Source of the DNA: an uncultured Rhodocyclaceae bacterium
Lineage (GTDB): Bacteria > Pseudomonadota > Gammaproteobacteria > Burkholderiales > Rhodocyclaceae
Reading direction: 5' to 3'
DNA length: 5,412 nucleotides
Assembly: GCA_903930805.1 (NCBI GenBank)
Contig: CAIYZZ010000302.1
Span: 1 to 5,412, forward strand
The position numbers and the translations under genes are program-made. Below are positions 1 through 5,412 of this stretch, piece by piece (positions within the stretch are counted from its first letter, which is position 1; the number at the start of each line of letters is the position of its first letter). The notes below the pieces were generated by a model. The model searched no databases. It was not told where the DNA came from and worked only from the letters and a program-made list of their open reading frames with translations.

Positions 1-1807
1 GCGCCGCCGGACCGCCGACGAATGCGGCCGCCTGCCGCGCAAAGGGGCTCTGCTTGAGATTCACATGCAGGATCGAAGCAACCTCGGCCAGATCTTCCAC
101 CGCCTTTTCAATGCTCTCCTGCAACTGGCGCTCGTTCATTTGCAGGCTGCTGCCGAAACGCTGAGAGATTTTTGCCAGTGCCTTGCCGCGTTGCTCGACC
201 GGCGTTGAAGAAAGCACGCCGCACATCTCGTTGGCAAATCCGGAAACGATACGCAAGGCCTCTTCGACGGTATTAGGCTTCTTGACTTCACCGGCGGGCA
301 GTCGCCGCATGCTGTCGATGATATTCGACGGGAACCCCCAGTTGCGGGCAATGCCGATACCCATGTCCTCGAACGAGATGCCGAGCACCTGTGCCGAGGC
401 GGCCGTTTCGGAAAGTTTCTTGAACGTCACCAACTTGCTGATTTCCTCGACTTCCTCCGCAAAGTAGTATTGCGCCAGCAGTTGCCCAAGACCGTGAAAC
501 AGCGCACAAATAAAAGACTCCTCGCCCTGGCGGCGCAGCAACCCGCTATGGCTACTTTCCCGCGCCAGCAGGCCGGCCAGATTGGCGCGCAGGAAGGCTT
601 CCTTCAAATCCTTTGCATTCGCCTTGTCCTGCAGGTGTTCAAAGAGCAGGACGGTGATGGCAATATTGCGAATGGTGTCGAAGCCCAGCACGATCACCGC
701 GCGTGACACGGTGCTGATGTTGCCGCCCCCGGCCTGACGATAGAAGGCCGAGTTAACCAGGCGCAGAATCTTGTTGGTCAGCGCGTAGTCTTTGAGGATC
801 GTGTTCGACAGCGAGTTGACGCTCTCCCCTTCGGAAGCGGTGAGCTTGTTGATCGCCGACACCGAATCTGAGAGCGCGGGAAAATCCGACTTGTGACGCA
901 TGCGCCGCAGCAAAAATTCCAGCGTGTCCTTTTGCGCGATGGCGGATTGGCCTTCGGCACGATCGGCTTCGCCCTCGCTCAGGTAGTCGGTCAGGGCTTC
1001 GCACAATTCGGTGGCGCTGGCATAGCGCATCGCCGGATCGAGTGCACAGGCGCGCAGAATAATGCCGCCGAGCTTCGGATCAATGGCCGGCCCGGGGGGC
1101 GACGCCGGCAACACTACCGCCTCGGTCGCAATACGGTAAAGGATGGATTCGACCGGGCCGCCATCGAAGACGCGTGTGCCGGTAAGCATTTCGAGCAGCA
1201 CGAGGCCTGCGGCAAACACATCGACCTGCGGACTGACACGTTGCAGGGTGACATATTCGGGTGCCATGTAGGCGGGCGTGCCCGTCAGAATTTCCGCTTT
1301 TGCACCAATTTCCGGCGCATGATCGGACAGGCGGGTGGCAATGCCGAAATCCATCACGCGCGGTGCGCCGTCACGCGCATCGATCAAAATATTCGACGGC
1401 TTGAGATCGCGGTGGATGATGCCTTGCGCATGGGCTTGGGCCAGCGCGTCGGCCACCTGACACATCAGCGCTGCGGCCTTGATCGGCGACAGCCGGCCCT
1501 CCGTCTTCAGGAGTTCCGCCAGGTTGCGGCCATCCACCCGTTCAAACACCAGGTAGGGATCACCCTCCTGCTCGCCCGCGTCAAAAATGGGCACCACATG
1601 CGGGTGGCGGAACCTGCTGGCGGTGCGGGCCTCTTCCAGCAGTTCGGCATTGCGGGCCGGATCGGCGCGCGTGAAGTGCAGCGTCTTGATCGCCACCTCG
1701 CGCTGCAACTGCGGATCCCACGCCAGATAGACGACACTTTGCGCACCGCGCCCCAGTTCGCCGCGAATTTCGAACCGACCAATATTTTTGCTGCTCAGGG
1801 AATTCAT
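1..1807 (-). CDS. Serine/threonine protein kinase fused to HDOD domain (partial, C-terminus beyond left edge)
   Basis: Reading the minus strand from the ATG at 1807-1805 gives 602 codons without a stop, running off the window. Residues about 10-275 form a Hanks-type Ser/Thr kinase with all main catalytic elements: glycine loop GRGAQSVVY (19-27), VAIK lysine K41, helix-C glutamate probably E59, catalytic loop HRDLKPSN (132-139, D134 and N139), DFG (153-155), GTPAYMAPE (176-184) and D196 of subdomain IX. It should therefore be an active RD-type kinase. Residues about 295-505 match an HDOD domain, including ILRLVNSAFY (347-356) and RNWGFPSNII (488-497). The position where HD hydrolases carry HD reads HGLG (438-441), so no phosphodiesterase activity is expected, as is usual for HDOD. 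No transmembrane segment is visible in the part seen, so it is probably cytosolic. No in-frame ATG, GTG or TTG occurs between this start and the divergent gene, which fixes the start although its Shine-Dalgarno is poor. HDOD proteins act in bacterial signalling and regulation; the substrate here is unknown. The residues beyond 602 could hold a further domain. Confidence 0.93.
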   Translation of the reverse strand, partial: MNSLSSKNIGRFEIRGELGRGAQSVVYLAWDPQLQREVAIKTLHFTRADPARNAELLEEARTASRFRHPHVVPIFDAGEQEGDPYLVFERVDGRNLAELLKTEGRLSPIKAAALMCQVADALAQAHAQGIIHRDLKPSNILIDARDGAPRVMDFGIATRLSDHAPEIGAKAEILTGTPAYMAPEYVTLQRVSPQVDVFAAGLVLLEMLTGTRVFDGGPVESILYRIATEAVVLPASPPGPAIDPKLGGIILRACALDPAMRYASATELCEALTDYLSEGEADRAEGQSAIAQKDTLEFLLRRMRHKSDFPALSDSVSAINKLTASEGESVNSLSNTILKDYALTNKILRLVNSAFYRQAGGGNISTVSRAVIVLGFDTIRNIAITVLLFEHLQDKANAKDLKEAFLRANLAGLLARESSHSGLLRRQGEESFICALFHGLGQLLAQYYFAEEVEEISKLVTFKKLSETAASAQVLGISFEDMGIGIARNWGFPSNIIDSMRRLPAGEVKKPNTVEEALRIVSGFANEMCGVLSSTPVEQRGKALAKISQRFGSSLQMNERQLQESIEKAVEDLAEVASILHVNLKQSPFARQAAAFVGGPAA

Positions 1808-1889
1808 GTTCGCACCGTCACTGCATTCAGGCCCATAATTAGCATAGTGTATCCGTTGCCACGGTACCCACAGAAAACAAGGAGGGCTC
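1808..1889. promoter_or_regulatory. Divergent intergenic region between kinase-HDOD gene and sensor operon
   Basis: This 82-bp gap separates two divergently transcribed genes, so promoters for both must lie here or extend into the coding starts. Its middle (about 1834-1852) is clearly richer in A/T than the flanking genes. On the plus strand, CATAAT at 1834-1839 resembles a sigma-70 -10 box, but the best upstream match (TTCGCA, 1809-1814) sits at a long 19-bp spacing. On the minus strand, TATGCT (1846-1841) and TACACT (1851-1846) are possible -10 boxes without a good -35. A short 4-bp inverted repeat CCGT-TGCC-ACGG lies at 1853-1864. The regulatory role is inferred from position; no specific promoter or operator is assigned. 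Confidence 0.4.
1879..1885 (+). promoter_or_regulatory. Strong ribosome binding site for the binding-protein gene
   Basis: AAGGAGG is a full Shine-Dalgarno match ending 4 bases before the ATG at 1890. It decides the start in favour of 1890 over the in-frame ATG at 1905, and this start also gives a complete signal peptide. Confidence 0.85.
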
Positions 1890-2693
1890 ATGCGTAGATG
1901 GATTATGTCCTTGCTGCTTTTTTGCTGCGTCCTGTCGGAAGTTTTTGCAGCAGACGACAAGCCGCTGATCTTCGGCGTGCTCAACCAGCAAAGCCCGATC
2001 AAGACCGCACAACGCTGGAACCCGATCCTCAAGTATCTTGCCGAGACGACCGGGCTACAGTTTCAGATGAAAATGGGGGCCACGGTTCAGGAAACCGATG
2101 CCATGATGGGGCGCGGCGAGTTCGATCTGGTATTCACCAATCACAATTTCCGCAAGGAATACGACGGCGTTTATAAAGTGATTGCGCGCTTGGCTGGCAA
2201 CCCCATCTACGGCGTGATCGCCGTGCCGACCGACAGCCCGATAAAAACACTCAAGGAACTTGCCGGCAAGCGCGTCGCTTTTCCCTCCAAGGAAGCCTTT
2301 GTCGCCTACGCCGTACCCATGGCGGCACTGAATACCCTCAAGGTGAAGGTCGAACCAGTACTAGCCGGCAATCAGGAAGGCGCGCTGGCACAGTTGCGGG
2401 CGCGCCAGGTCGATGCGGCAGCCGTCAATTCACGCTTTCTGAGCCAATATGCTGCCCAGAACGCACTGCCCTACCGCGAACTTTTCACCTCCGAAGGCTT
2501 CGCCGAGTTAGCCATCATCATTCATCCACGGATTCAACAAGGTGAAGCCGCAGCAATCCAGAAAGCCCTCCTGGGCATGAAGCACGATCCCAAGGCTGCA
2601 GCCGTGCTCGAAGCAAGTGGTACCCCCGGCTTTGACCCTGCCACGGATCGCGACTACGACAACGCACGCAAGATTTACCAGAGGCTCGACTAA
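1890..2693 (+). CDS. PhnD-like periplasmic substrate-binding protein (phosphate/phosphite/phosphonate-binding family)
   Basis: The 267-residue product begins with a signal peptide: basic MRRW, a hydrophobic core (about 6-16) and a signal peptidase I site after VFA (18-20). The mature protein would be periplasmic. Two cysteines in the core (12-13) do not form a proper lipobox. The mature chain resembles the type II solute-binding proteins of the PhnD family (PF12974): LIFGVLNQQSP (26-36) at the first strand, a block around GEFDLVFTNHNF (76-87), YGVIAV (107-112), LKELAGKRVAFPSKEAF (121-137), and EGALAQLRARQVDAAAVNS (163-181). The length suits the family. The usual family role is capture of phosphate, phosphite or phosphonate for an ABC importer, but no permease or ATPase gene is seen here. 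The stop is 5 bp before a hybrid sensor kinase gene, so I infer a sensory rather than transport role. The ligand cannot be read from the sequence, and divergent family members may bind other small molecules. Confidence 0.88.
   Translation: MRRWIMSLLLFCCVLSEVFAADDKPLIFGVLNQQSPIKTAQRWNPILKYLAETTGLQFQMKMGATVQETDAMMGRGEFDLVFTNHNFRKEYDGVYKVIARLAGNPIYGVIAVPTDSPIKTLKELAGKRVAFPSKEAFVAYAVPMAALNTLKVKVEPVLAGNQEGALAQLRARQVDAAAVNSRFLSQYAAQNALPYRELFTSEGFAELAIIIHPRIQQGEAAAIQKALLGMKHDPKAAAVLEASGTPGFDPATDRDYDNARKIYQRLD
2681..2684 (+). promoter_or_regulatory. Weak, distant Shine-Dalgarno for the hybrid kinase gene
   Basis: GAGG lies inside the end of the binding-protein gene, 14 bases before the kinase ATG at 2699, which is farther than ideal. 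With only 5 bp between the upstream stop (2691-2693) and this start, translation of the kinase probably depends largely on coupling to the upstream gene. Confidence 0.4.
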
Positions 2694-2698
2694 GCACA

Positions 2699-4546
2699 AT
2701 GCAGCGACTCGGCCTGCTCGAACGCATCCTGGCTCTGATCGTGCTGGTGGTCGGCGCCGTGTCGCTATTCGGCCTCACCATGGTGACCAAAGAACGCATC
2801 GACTCGAGCCGTCAGTTTTTTCAGCATGAAGCCCACGGCTACACGCTGGCTCTCGCGCCAATGCTGCAAAATGCCTTGGTCGCCGGCGACCTGGCAATTG
2901 TGCAGCAGACCTTCGACGACATCGTGCGCGAGGAAACGCTCCAGCGCATTGCGCTGCTCGATCCCCGCACCCGCCAACCAATCATCGAAGCCAATGACAT
3001 AGACAATACGCGGAAAATCAACCTGCCCCCTAGCTGGTTCCTTGCGCTGCTGGGACCTCTCGACTACACCGAGGATTCCAGCATCAGCATCGGCGGCGTC
3101 GATTACGGTATTTTGCGACTCGAAATGACCGGGGCCACGCTTGCTCAACAAATGTGGGAAGCCGGCCAGCGCTTTGTGGCGATCGGTTTCTTCAGCATGT
3201 TCGGGATCGTCATGCTGCTCGGTTTTGCTTTGAAACGCGGCCTCCAGCCGCTGCAATTGCTGACAGACAGCGCCAACCGGATGGAGGCCGGCGACCTCAA
3301 GGTGCGCATTCCACCCATCAATATCGCCGAAATCGCCGTGGTCGGCGAAGCCTTCAACGCGATGGCCGACCGCATCGTCGCCCGCGAAAACGACCTGGTG
3401 CAAGCACGCAAGGCAGCCGAAGCCGGGGCCCGCGCCAAGGCGGCCTTCCTCGCCACCATGAGCCATGAAATCCGTACACCGATGAACGGCATCATCGGCC
3501 TCACCGACCTGACACTGACCACGCCACTTAACGCAGAACAACGCGGCTATCTCGACCTCGTCAAATCCTCGGCCGACAACCTGCTTGTCATTCTCAACGA
3601 CGTTCTCGATTTCTCGAAAATCGATGCCGGCAAGCTGATCATCGAATCCGTACCGGTCAACCTGAGCGATGCCGTGCCGGGAATCATGGCGCTGTTTGCT
3701 TCCCGGGCCCACGACAAGAGTATCGAACTACGCGCAGAACTTGCGCCCGACCTGCCCAGGACAGTACTGAGCGACCCGGTACGCCTGCGCCAACTACTGA
3801 TCAATCTCATCGGCAATGCCATCAAATTCACTGAACGCGGCCATGTCATCCTCAAGATCGACGTGCTCGTTCCTGATGCAAGCACCCCTACCGTGCGGTT
3901 TGCGGTTGAAGACACCGGCATCGGCATTCCGGCCAACAAGATTCAATTGATCCTTGAACCCTTTGCCCAGGCGGACGACTCGACGACACGCGACTACGGT
4001 GGCACCGGCCTCGGGCTGGCTATCTGCTGCAATCTCGTCAATTTAATGGGTGGCGAACTGAACGTCGAGAGCACGCCCGCTATCGGCAGCCGCTTCAGTT
4101 TCAGCTTGCCGTTGCTGGTTACCGACGAGCGCCGCCAGAGTGAGCGCGCCGCGCTTGTTGTAACCAAGCCAAACGGCAACAAGCACATCCTGGTAGCGGA
4201 GGATTCCCCAGTGAATCAAACCCTGATCCGCGTCATACTGACCAAGCAAGGCTACGCCATCACGATGGCCAACGATGGTGCCGAAGCCGTCAGTGCTTTC
4301 AACGCTGATCGCTTTGACCTGATTCTGATGGACGTACAGATGCCGAATCTGGATGGGCTAGCGGCCACGGCGCGCATTCGCGAACAGGAAGCAATGGTAG
4401 GCGGGCGGATTCCAATCATCGCACTGACCGCCAACGCCTTCGACGAAGACCGCAAGCGCTGCCTGCAAGCCGGCATGGATGACTTTCTCACTAAACCCTT
4501 CAAGCTCGACGAACTGCTGGTGACCATCCAGCGCCACCTACATTGA
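2699..4546 (+). CDS. Membrane-bound hybrid sensor histidine kinase (HAMP-HisKA-HATPase-REC)
   Basis: The 615-residue protein has a first membrane helix (about 9-29), a periplasmic region of about 125 residues (30-157), a second helix (about 158-178) and a HAMP domain (about 179-232, including MEAGDLKVRIP). A charged helical linker then leads to HisKA with FLATMSHEIRTPMNG (250-264); the phospho-acceptor is H256. The ATPase domain shows the N box LLINLIGNAIKF (366-377), G1 DTGIGI (405-410), F box around F422 and G2 GGTGLGLAI (434-442). A C-terminal receiver (about 496-612) has the acidic pair E501/D502, phospho-acceptor D545, T577 and K599. All catalytic residues are present, so the protein should be active. 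The periplasmic part (LQNALVAGDLAIVQQTF, then IALLDP) suggests a small PAS/Cache-like fold, but this is inference. No HPt or DNA-binding output is present, so a separate HPt and response regulator are needed. It is probably co-transcribed with the upstream binding-protein gene, which likely supplies its signal. Confidence 0.95.
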   Translation: MQRLGLLERILALIVLVVGAVSLFGLTMVTKERIDSSRQFFQHEAHGYTLALAPMLQNALVAGDLAIVQQTFDDIVREETLQRIALLDPRTRQPIIEANDIDNTRKINLPPSWFLALLGPLDYTEDSSISIGGVDYGILRLEMTGATLAQQMWEAGQRFVAIGFFSMFGIVMLLGFALKRGLQPLQLLTDSANRMEAGDLKVRIPPINIAEIAVVGEAFNAMADRIVARENDLVQARKAAEAGARAKAAFLATMSHEIRTPMNGIIGLTDLTLTTPLNAEQRGYLDLVKSSADNLLVILNDVLDFSKIDAGKLIIESVPVNLSDAVPGIMALFASRAHDKSIELRAELAPDLPRTVLSDPVRLRQLLINLIGNAIKFTERGHVILKIDVLVPDASTPTVRFAVEDTGIGIPANKIQLILEPFAQADDSTTRDYGGTGLGLAICCNLVNLMGGELNVESTPAIGSRFSFSLPLLVTDERRQSERAALVVTKPNGNKHILVAEDSPVNQTLIRVILTKQGYAITMANDGAEAVSAFNADRFDLILMDVQMPNLDGLAATARIREQEAMVGGRIPIIALTANAFDEDRKRCLQAGMDDFLTKPFKLDELLVTIQRHLH

Positions 4547-4569
4547 CCGATACCGATTACCACGCCTGT

Positions 4570-4574
4570 AAGGA
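4570..4574 (+). promoter_or_regulatory. Ribosome binding site for the DUF465 gene
   Basis: AAGGA lies 8 bases before the ATG at 4583, a normal spacing. It supports this start and translation of the small gene in its own right. Confidence 0.7.
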
Positions 4575-4582
4575 TCATCATC

Positions 4583-4792
4583 ATGACTATCCCCGACGAC
4601 CCCGCCGCTCTGCAGAACCTACTCACCGAACTCAAGATCGAACACCACGATCTCAACGCGAGTATCGCGCGGCTGGCAGAAAATCCACCGCCCGACGAAC
4701 TGGTGCTGCAACGTCTCAAGAAGCGTAAGCTGCAACTGAAGGATCGCATCGCGTCCATCGAGCGCCTCCTCGGCCCCGATCTGATCGCCTGA
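4583..4792 (+). CDS. Small DUF465/YdcH-family protein
   Basis: The product has 69 residues and is rich in charged residues and leucine. LKIEHHDLNASIARL (17-31) and DELVLQRLKKRKLQLKDRI (38-56) match the pattern of the DUF465/YdcH family (PF04325), short proteins predicted to form a helical hairpin or coiled coil. A PPP turn (35-37) separates the two helices. There is no signal peptide or membrane segment, so it should be cytosolic. The biochemical function of the family is not established. It starts 36 bp after the hybrid kinase stop on the same strand with its own Shine-Dalgarno, so it may be the last gene of the sensor operon; a functional link to the kinase is unproven. The family is common and widespread in proteobacteria, so its position here could be incidental. 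Confidence 0.85.
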   Translation: MTIPDDPAALQNLLTELKIEHHDLNASIARLAENPPPDELVLQRLKKRKLQLKDRIASIERLLGPDLIA

Positions 4793-4835
4793 TCTTCCTC
4801 CCGGAATAACCGGTCGGACGATCTCCGGCGCAGTC

Positions 4836-5412
4836 TTACAAGACCTTGATGGCCGCAGTCAATTCGGCCAGCGACTCACGCAACTCCGGCAGCCGGCTGA
4901 TACAGACATCAAGCTGATCGTCTCGCGCGGCAAACTCCATGGTCCGTGCCAGCGCAGAAATCTTCACCGCACCCAGTTGGGCACTCAAGGACTTGATGCT
5001 GTGCGCCAGGCGGCGCATCTCGGCCGTATTCCTTTGTTCGCAGGCCACCTCCAGCTCGCCGGCCATGTGCACGATATCGGCGATCAACATGTCGATCAGC
5101 GCAGCGACACTCATACCGGTCGCCTGAGCCAGGTCGTCGAGCACGCTGATATCGAGCACCGGCAGCGTAGCGCTCATGGCAACCTGTTCGACCTGTTCGA
5201 CCTGTGCAACCTGCAAGGCCTGCGTAGTTGCCGTATCGCCAACGCCGACTTTTTGCGGCGCTTCATGAGCGCTGGATTTACTCCCCAACCAGCGTTGCAA
5301 TACCGCCACGATGTCGCGATAGCGGAACGGCTTGGCGACAAACTCGTTCATGCCGGCAGCAAAACAACGCTCGCGCTCCTCTGCTAGAACATTGGCGGTC
5401 AGTGCGACCATA
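4836..5412 (-). CDS. C-terminal part of a phosphorelay protein: receiver end plus HPt domain (partial)
   Basis: The frame is open to the right edge. The first in-window Met (5411-5409) aligns with an internal receiver position (usually Ile before VALTAN), so it is not the start and the N-terminus is missing. Numbering from that Met, residues 1-42 are the end of a receiver: VALTANVLAEE with T5 and the conserved lysine in AKPF (K27). A linker of about 40 residues follows, containing a Q-V-E/A repeat (64-78). Residues about 84-191 form an HPt domain with AHSIKSLSAQLGA (136-148); phospho-acceptor H137. Serine after the HxxK lysine is a known variant. The order REC-HPt at a C-terminus is typical of large BarA-type tripartite hybrid kinases, so the missing part probably includes a sensor, HisKA and ATPase. 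A stand-alone REC-HPt protein is also possible. The gene is convergent with the sensor operon, 43 bp away. The HPt could relay phosphate within its own protein or to others. Confidence 0.92.
   Translation of the reverse strand, partial: MVALTANVLAEERERCFAAGMNEFVAKPFRYRDIVAVLQRWLGSKSSAHEAPQKVGVGDTATTQALQVAQVEQVEQVAMSATLPVLDISVLDDLAQATGMSVAALIDMLIADIVHMAGELEVACEQRNTAEMRRLAHSIKSLSAQLGAVKISALARTMEFAARDDQLDVCISRLPELRESLAELTAAIKVL
5178..5222 (-). repeat. Five 9-bp in-frame tandem units in the REC-HPt linker
   Basis: Five consecutive 9-bp units encode Q-A-L, Q-V-A, Q-V-E, Q-V-E and Q-V-A. The two central units are identical at the DNA level (GACCTGTTC on the plus strand) and the outer ones are diverged. 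The array lies in the flexible linker between the receiver and HPt domains, so copy number changes would keep the frame and alter linker length only. Confidence 0.8.

Noticed and set aside
893..1897. A 334-codon open frame on the plus strand
   Set aside because: It is antisense to the kinase-HDOD gene, whose frame carries all the catalytic kinase motifs. The plus-strand translation is rich in Arg, His, Gln and Gly with no recognisable domain, typical of a shadow frame in GC-rich DNA.
1905..1907. Alternative in-frame start ATG for the binding-protein gene
   Set aside because: The perfect AAGGAGG at 1879-1885 is correctly spaced for the ATG at 1890. Starting at 1905 would remove the basic N-region of the signal peptide.
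1923..1928. Possible lipoprotein cysteine in the signal peptide of the binding protein
   Set aside because: The residues before the two cysteines (LLF) do not fit a lipobox, which needs a small residue just before Cys. A good signal peptidase I site (VFA) follows.
2765..3712. A 315-codon open frame on the minus strand
   Set aside because: It is antisense to the hybrid histidine kinase and has no recognisable domain. The sense strand encodes the unmistakable HAMP and HisKA motifs.
4252..4758. A 168-codon open frame on the minus strand spanning the kinase end and the DUF465 gene
   Set aside because: Its translation is Ser/Arg-rich and low in complexity, with no domain. It overlaps two well-supported plus-strand genes.
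4793..4835. Possible bidirectional terminator in the convergent gap
   Set aside because: Several CCGG and GATC words occur, but they do not pair into a stable stem-loop followed by a T-run on either strand.
4998..5000. HPt acceptor motif reading HxxKS instead of HxxKG
   Set aside because: Serine after the lysine (HSxKS) is a common variant in HPt domains of BarA-like kinases, so it is not evidence of inactivation.

Overview
The window is a GC-rich, gene-dense stretch of bacterial chromosome in which almost every gene belongs to signal transduction. The style of the proteins suggests a Gram-negative proteobacterium: a Hanks-type kinase fused to an HDOD domain, a periplasmic binding protein with a classical signal peptide, and hybrid histidine kinases of the BarA/TorS type. 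My best guess is a betaproteobacterium, perhaps near Rhodocyclales. That placement is inference from general resemblance, with no marker gene to confirm it.

Layout. (1) Positions 1-1807, minus strand: a serine/threonine protein kinase domain followed by an HDOD domain. The frame is open for 602 codons and runs off the left edge. (2) Positions 1808-1889: an 82-bp divergent intergenic region that must hold the start signals for both directions. (3) Positions 1890-4792, plus strand: a tight three-gene run made of a PhnD-like periplasmic substrate-binding protein, a membrane hybrid histidine kinase (TM-periplasmic-TM-HAMP-HisKA-HATPase-REC) starting 5 bp after it, and a small DUF465/YdcH-family protein 36 bp further on. 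(4) Positions 4793-4835: a 43-bp convergent gap without a convincing terminator. (5) Positions 4836-5412, minus strand: the C-terminal part of a second phosphorelay protein (end of a receiver domain, a repeat-containing linker, and an HPt domain). Its N-terminus lies beyond the right edge.

How the parts may work together. The binding protein has no transporter permease or ATPase beside it but is directly coupled to a sensor kinase. The likely reading is a periplasmic ligand-sensing pair in which the binding protein presents a ligand, possibly an oxyanion such as a phosphate or phosphonate analogue, to the kinase. The kinase ends in a receiver and has no HPt or DNA-binding output, so it needs a histidine phosphotransfer partner. 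The HPt-bearing protein encoded convergently at the right edge is a candidate on proximity only. The divergent kinase-HDOD protein may share regulation with the sensor pair.

No RNA genes, mobile elements, CRISPR arrays or integration signatures were seen. All component families are known. The points worth a second look are the binding-protein/hybrid-kinase pairing, the kinase-HDOD fusion with a degenerate HD site, and a 9-bp in-frame repeat in the linker of the right-edge gene.
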